Positions 6,893 through 9,191 of a stretch of 9,191 nucleotides of DNA are shown one piece after another. Under the pieces are notes generated by a model. The model searched no databases and was not told the origin of the DNA. It was given only the letters and a program-made list of their open reading frames with translations. Positions within the stretch are counted from its first letter, which is position 1. Each line of letters opens with the position of its first letter. Where the stretch lies: NCBI GenBank assembly GCA_946613735.1, contig CAMOFS010000040.1:1-9191 (forward strand), in the 5' to 3' direction. Both the position numbers and the translations under genes were made by a program. Source of the DNA: an uncultured Lachnospiraceae bacterium (lineage in GTDB: Bacteria > Bacillota_A > Clostridia > Lachnospirales > Lachnospiraceae).

Positions 6893-7681
6893 ATGAAAAG
6901 AGCAATAAATAAGGTAGTTGTAATGGCATTGGCATTTGTGTTAAGCTTATCGGCTTTGAGTGCAATACCGTCACATATTTCAGAAATAGAAGAGGTCCAT
7001 GCTGCGTCATTAAAGCTTAATGAAAAGAATCTGTACCTGGCTGCTGGTTGGGACTATTACCTTAAACTCGGTAAGATCGATTCCAAAGCATGTACCTGGG
7101 TGAGCTCCGACCAAAAGATCGCAACAGTAAATAAGGCCGGAAAAGTGCATACTAAGAAAAAGGGCAAGGCAGTAATATCATGCACATATGAGGGTCAAGT
7201 ATATAAATGCCTACTTACGGTGGTTGAAGCCATAAACATAAAGGACTTTGACTATGATACCACGGCAGAGGGTTATAAAGATTCCTTTAAGGGAACGAAT
7301 TCACTTGAAATAGCAAGTATTGTTTATAAAAGCTATCCAGGTAATAAAAGGTTGTGGGACTATGGAGATTATTGTTCCTATAATCTTAGGGGGCTGTCTG
7401 TTGGTGCATCAAAAAAGGCTGTGGAAAAGAAATATGGCAAGTGCGATGCATTTGTTGATAAAAAAACAGACAAAGATGAGTGGCTCTATGTCACCGAAGA
7501 TTTTCTTTATAAGAATGTTGCATTTATTGATAAAGCTTCATATGTATGGGAGTATAATAATGTCATAAAATATGAGGGCAATGATTACTATGTGTTAAAG
7601 ATATTATACTTTGATGATGATGACAAACTAATGGGTAGCATATCTTATATCGTAATGGATGAATATAAAAACTGGGAGTAA
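6893..7681 (+). CDS. Exported Big_2-like domain protein, second of a paralogous pair
   Basis: This 262-aa protein starts at ATG 6893, preceded by AAGGAG at 6878-6883 with spacing 9. An in-frame TTG at 6851 would add 14 residues before the signal peptide and is rejected. The gene lies 38 bases after its paralogue. The signal peptide (1-37) probably ends at VHA before ASLKLN. Residues 38-111 form the same Big_2-like domain, with TWVSSDQKIATVNKAGKVHT (68-87), AVISC and KCLLTVV, aligned without gaps to the neighbour. Cys67, Cys97 and Cys106 are conserved in place. The C-terminal half repeats YNLRGLSVGASKKAVEKKYG (163-182) and LYFDDDDKLMGSI (238-250). Similarity is clear but far from identical, so the duplication is old and the copies have diverged. 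It is the last gene before a strong terminator. Function unknown. Confidence 0.8.
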   Translation: MKRAINKVVVMALAFVLSLSALSAIPSHISEIEEVHAASLKLNEKNLYLAAGWDYYLKLGKIDSKACTWVSSDQKIATVNKAGKVHTKKKGKAVISCTYEGQVYKCLLTVVEAINIKDFDYDTTAEGYKDSFKGTNSLEIASIVYKSYPGNKRLWDYGDYCSYNLRGLSVGASKKAVEKKYGKCDAFVDKKTDKDEWLYVTEDFLYKNVAFIDKASYVWEYNNVIKYEGNDYYVLKILYFDDDDKLMGSISYIVMDEYKNWE

Positions 7682-7697
7682 TAGCTTAATGATTCTC

Positions 7698-7730
7698 AAA
7701 CAGCTGCGCAATATTGCGCAGCTGTTTTTT
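7698..7730 (+). terminator. Intrinsic terminator of the exported-protein operon
   Basis: A perfect 13-bp stem pairs AAACAGCTGCGCA (7698-7710) with TGCGCAGCTGTTT (7715-7727) around an ATAT loop. It runs into six T at 7725-7730. It lies 17 bases after the stop codon and is the clearest terminator in the window. Confidence 0.95.
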
Positions 7731-7809
7731 ATACCTAATTGATTATTTCGTCGTGAGATATCGCTGTCCAATACTATGAGATAACTACTAATCCTTACCA
7801 AAAATATAA

Positions 7810-7838
7810 TTGTATAGTATTTTGATATATGGTATAAT
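7810..7838 (+). promoter_or_regulatory. Extended -10 promoter of the CoaE-FtsA gene
   Basis: TATAAT (7833-7838) is a perfect -10 with the extended TG at 7830-7831. TTGTAT (7810-7815) is a partial -35 at a spacing of 17. Transcription would start near 7845, leaving a leader of about 33 bases before the ATG at 7878. Placed after the strong terminator, it shows that a separate transcription unit begins here. Confidence 0.8.
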
Positions 7839-7877
7839 TTTCGCGGTGCGACCACAATATATAGATAGGAATGACAG

Positions 7878-9191
7878 ATGAAGGTAATTGGAATAACGGG
7901 GGGAGTCGGCGCCGGAAAAAGCACCCTTTTGGAGATGCTTTCAGATCATGTCAGCTGTCATATAGTGTATGCGGATGACGTGGCCAGAGAGCTTATGGAA
8001 CCGGGAACAGAGGTCAACGAAGCATTGCAGGATGCCTTTCCCGAGGATCTCTTTAACAAGGTTGGCATGGTCCGTACCAAGCAGATGGCGGCCTATGTTT
8101 TCGGCGACGATGAAAAGATAAAAAAGCTCAATTCAATAGTCCATCCGGCAGTAAGAGACGAGATAGAGGATCTTATAGCGGAGGTCAGTGCCTCCGGGGA
8201 CGTGGACTACTTTTTTATAGAGGCGGCGCTTCTTATCGAGTGCGGCTACAGAGATATCTGTGATGAGCTGTGGTATGTCAGGTCATCGGAAAAGCTCCGC
8301 AGTGACAGGCTAAAAAAGACCCGTGGCTATGACGATGACAGGATCGCTTCGGTCTTCGAATCCCAGCTTTCTGACGAGGAATTTGTGGCCGGCTGTGATG
8401 CGGTGATAGAAAACGACGGTGACAAGGCAAAGCTACTTGAAGTGGCAGAAAAGCTTCTAAAAGAGGGGGCTCCTAAAGAATCAAAGGATGAGCAGGAGAG
8501 TAAAGAATTGTTAGAGGTCAGTCAGGAAAGAGAGTACGTATTCGGTCTGGATATCGGTACCAGGAATGTGGTAGGTACGGTGGGCTACAAGGACGGCAAG
8601 AGATTTGTAGTCACGGCCATGTATAGCGTGGAGCATGAGAGCCGAGCCATGATAGACGGTCAGATCCACGATATAGGCAGGGTGTCCAAGACCATTGACG
8701 AGGTCAAGAAAAAGCTTGAGGAGATGGTGGGCTTTGAGCTTACCGAGGTCTGTATAGCAGCCGCAGGTCGAGTGCTTAGGACGGTCACTACCAGGGTGTC
8801 CATGGACTTTGAGCAGGAGACGGTGGTCTCGGGTGAGGATATCAACACCCTGGATCTCATGGGAATAGACAAGGCACAGCAGGAGCTCTCAGAGGGAGAT
8901 GAAAAATACAAGTTCTACTGTGTGGGCTATTCAGTCATGAAGTATTATCTGGATGATGAGCCTTTTTCCAATCTGGAGGGACACAGGGCCACCCATATCG
9001 AGGAGATCATCATTGTTACATTTTTGCCCCAGGACGTTGTGGATGGCCTCTATTCCGCAGTTGAGCGGGTGGGACTTTCCGTAGCAAATATGACCCTGGA
9101 GCCTATTGCCGCTACCAACGTAGCGGTTCCCGAGAATTTCCGCATGCTCAATATCGCCCTTGTGGACGTGGGCGCCGGTACCTCCGATATC
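7878..9191 (+). CDS. coaE: Dephospho-CoA kinase fused in frame to an FtsA-like actin-fold protein (partial, runs off window)
   Basis: An open frame of 438 codons runs from ATG 7878 (AGGA at 7867-7870, spacing 7) to the window end. Residues 1-196 are CoaE, which phosphorylates dephospho-CoA in the last step of CoA synthesis. They show P-loop GGVGAGKST (8-16), YADD (31-34), IVHPAV (87-92), EAALLIECG (115-123) and the lid RLKKTRGYDDDRI (144-156) with Gln163. That is a complete kinase of normal length. Residues 197-219 are a Lys/Glu/Ser-rich linker. Residues 220-438 are the N-terminal part of an FtsA-like ATPase: phosphate-1 loop FGLDIGTRNV (222-231), CIAAAGRVL (292-300), LEPIAATNVA (407-416) and phosphate-2 loop VDVGAGTSD (429-437). 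Such proteins normally stand alone and act in division or envelope assembly at the membrane. I see no stop or frame change between the parts. The alternatives are two genes joined by an indel, or an additional internal start at 8508. Confidence 0.85.
   Translation, partial: MKVIGITGGVGAGKSTLLEMLSDHVSCHIVYADDVARELMEPGTEVNEALQDAFPEDLFNKVGMVRTKQMAAYVFGDDEKIKKLNSIVHPAVRDEIEDLIAEVSASGDVDYFFIEAALLIECGYRDICDELWYVRSSEKLRSDRLKKTRGYDDDRIASVFESQLSDEEFVAGCDAVIENDGDKAKLLEVAEKLLKEGAPKESKDEQESKELLEVSQEREYVFGLDIGTRNVVGTVGYKDGKRFVVTAMYSVEHESRAMIDGQIHDIGRVSKTIDEVKKKLEEMVGFELTEVCIAAAGRVLRTVTTRVSMDFEQETVVSGEDINTLDLMGIDKAQQELSEGDEKYKFYCVGYSVMKYYLDDEPFSNLEGHRATHIEEIIIVTFLPQDVVDGLYSAVERVGLSVANMTLEPIAATNVAVPENFRMLNIALVDVGAGTSDI
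8494..8510 (+). promoter_or_regulatory. Possible internal ribosome site and TTG start for the FtsA-like part
   Basis: AGGAG (8494-8498) sits 9 bases before an in-frame TTG (8508-8510) that encodes residue 211, about ten residues ahead of the FtsA-like domain (YVFGLDIG). A strong ribosome site exactly at a domain junction suggests a separate or additional start for the second domain. It could also be a chance GA-rich stretch in a Glu/Lys linker. Confidence 0.4.

Noticed and set aside
7628..7924. A 98-codon minus-strand frame over the terminator and CoaE promoter
   Set aside because: It crosses a strong terminator, an extended -10 promoter and the CoaE P-loop codons, and its product has no recognisable domain.

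Overview
The window looks like chromosomal DNA from a low-to-medium GC Gram-positive anaerobe of the Clostridia, most likely a Lachnospiraceae member (Butyrivibrio/Roseburia-like). This is an inference from family resemblance. The supporting signs are strong AAGGAG-type ribosome sites, sigma-A promoters, a lipoprotein-anchored class III solute-binding protein, secreted proteins with Big_2-like and BspA-like leucine-rich modules, and an FtsA-like protein of a type I associate with Lachnospiraceae. No rRNA, tRNA, CRISPR array, transposase or phage gene was seen.

Positions 1-2906 (+) hold a three-gene ABC importer for an iron complex, heme or cobalamin. It comprises a lipoprotein receptor (40-1158), a FecCD-type permease (1124-2158) and an ATPase (2148-2906). 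The genes overlap by 35 and 11 bases and so are translationally coupled. A short palindromic intergenic-repeat-like sequence lies directly before the first gene and supplies its Shine-Dalgarno sequence. The ATPase gene overlaps tail-to-tail by 11 bases with a small flavin-binding PNPOx-family gene on the minus strand (2896-3321), which has its own recognisable promoter at 3380-3408.

Positions 3409-3787 carry no convincing gene. They hold a stretch with several hairpins and a base composition unlike the AT-rich DNA that follows. It may be a dispersed non-coding element.

Positions 3788-7730 (+) form one clear transcription unit. It has a sigma-A promoter at 3788-3817, a leader hairpin, three exported-protein genes and a strong intrinsic terminator at 7698-7730. 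The first protein (702 aa) combines Ser/Gly linkers, a Big_2 domain, a transglutaminase-like domain with a visible Cys-His-Asp triad, BspA-like leucine-rich repeats and a lysine-rich tail. The next two (270 and 262 aa) are tandem paralogues. Each has a signal peptide, a Big_2-like domain with three cysteines at identical positions, and a C-terminal domain I cannot name with certainty. This looks like a small exported or cell-surface system of unknown role. It is the best candidate here for something undescribed.

Positions 7810-9191 (+) hold an extended -10 promoter and an open frame that runs off the window end. Residues 1-196 are a complete dephospho-CoA kinase (CoaE). Without any stop this continues through a charged linker into an FtsA-like actin-fold ATPase. 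The fusion is unusual. It may be real, may also be translated from an internal TTG start, or may come from an indel in a G5 run at the junction. That question is the second main point to check.
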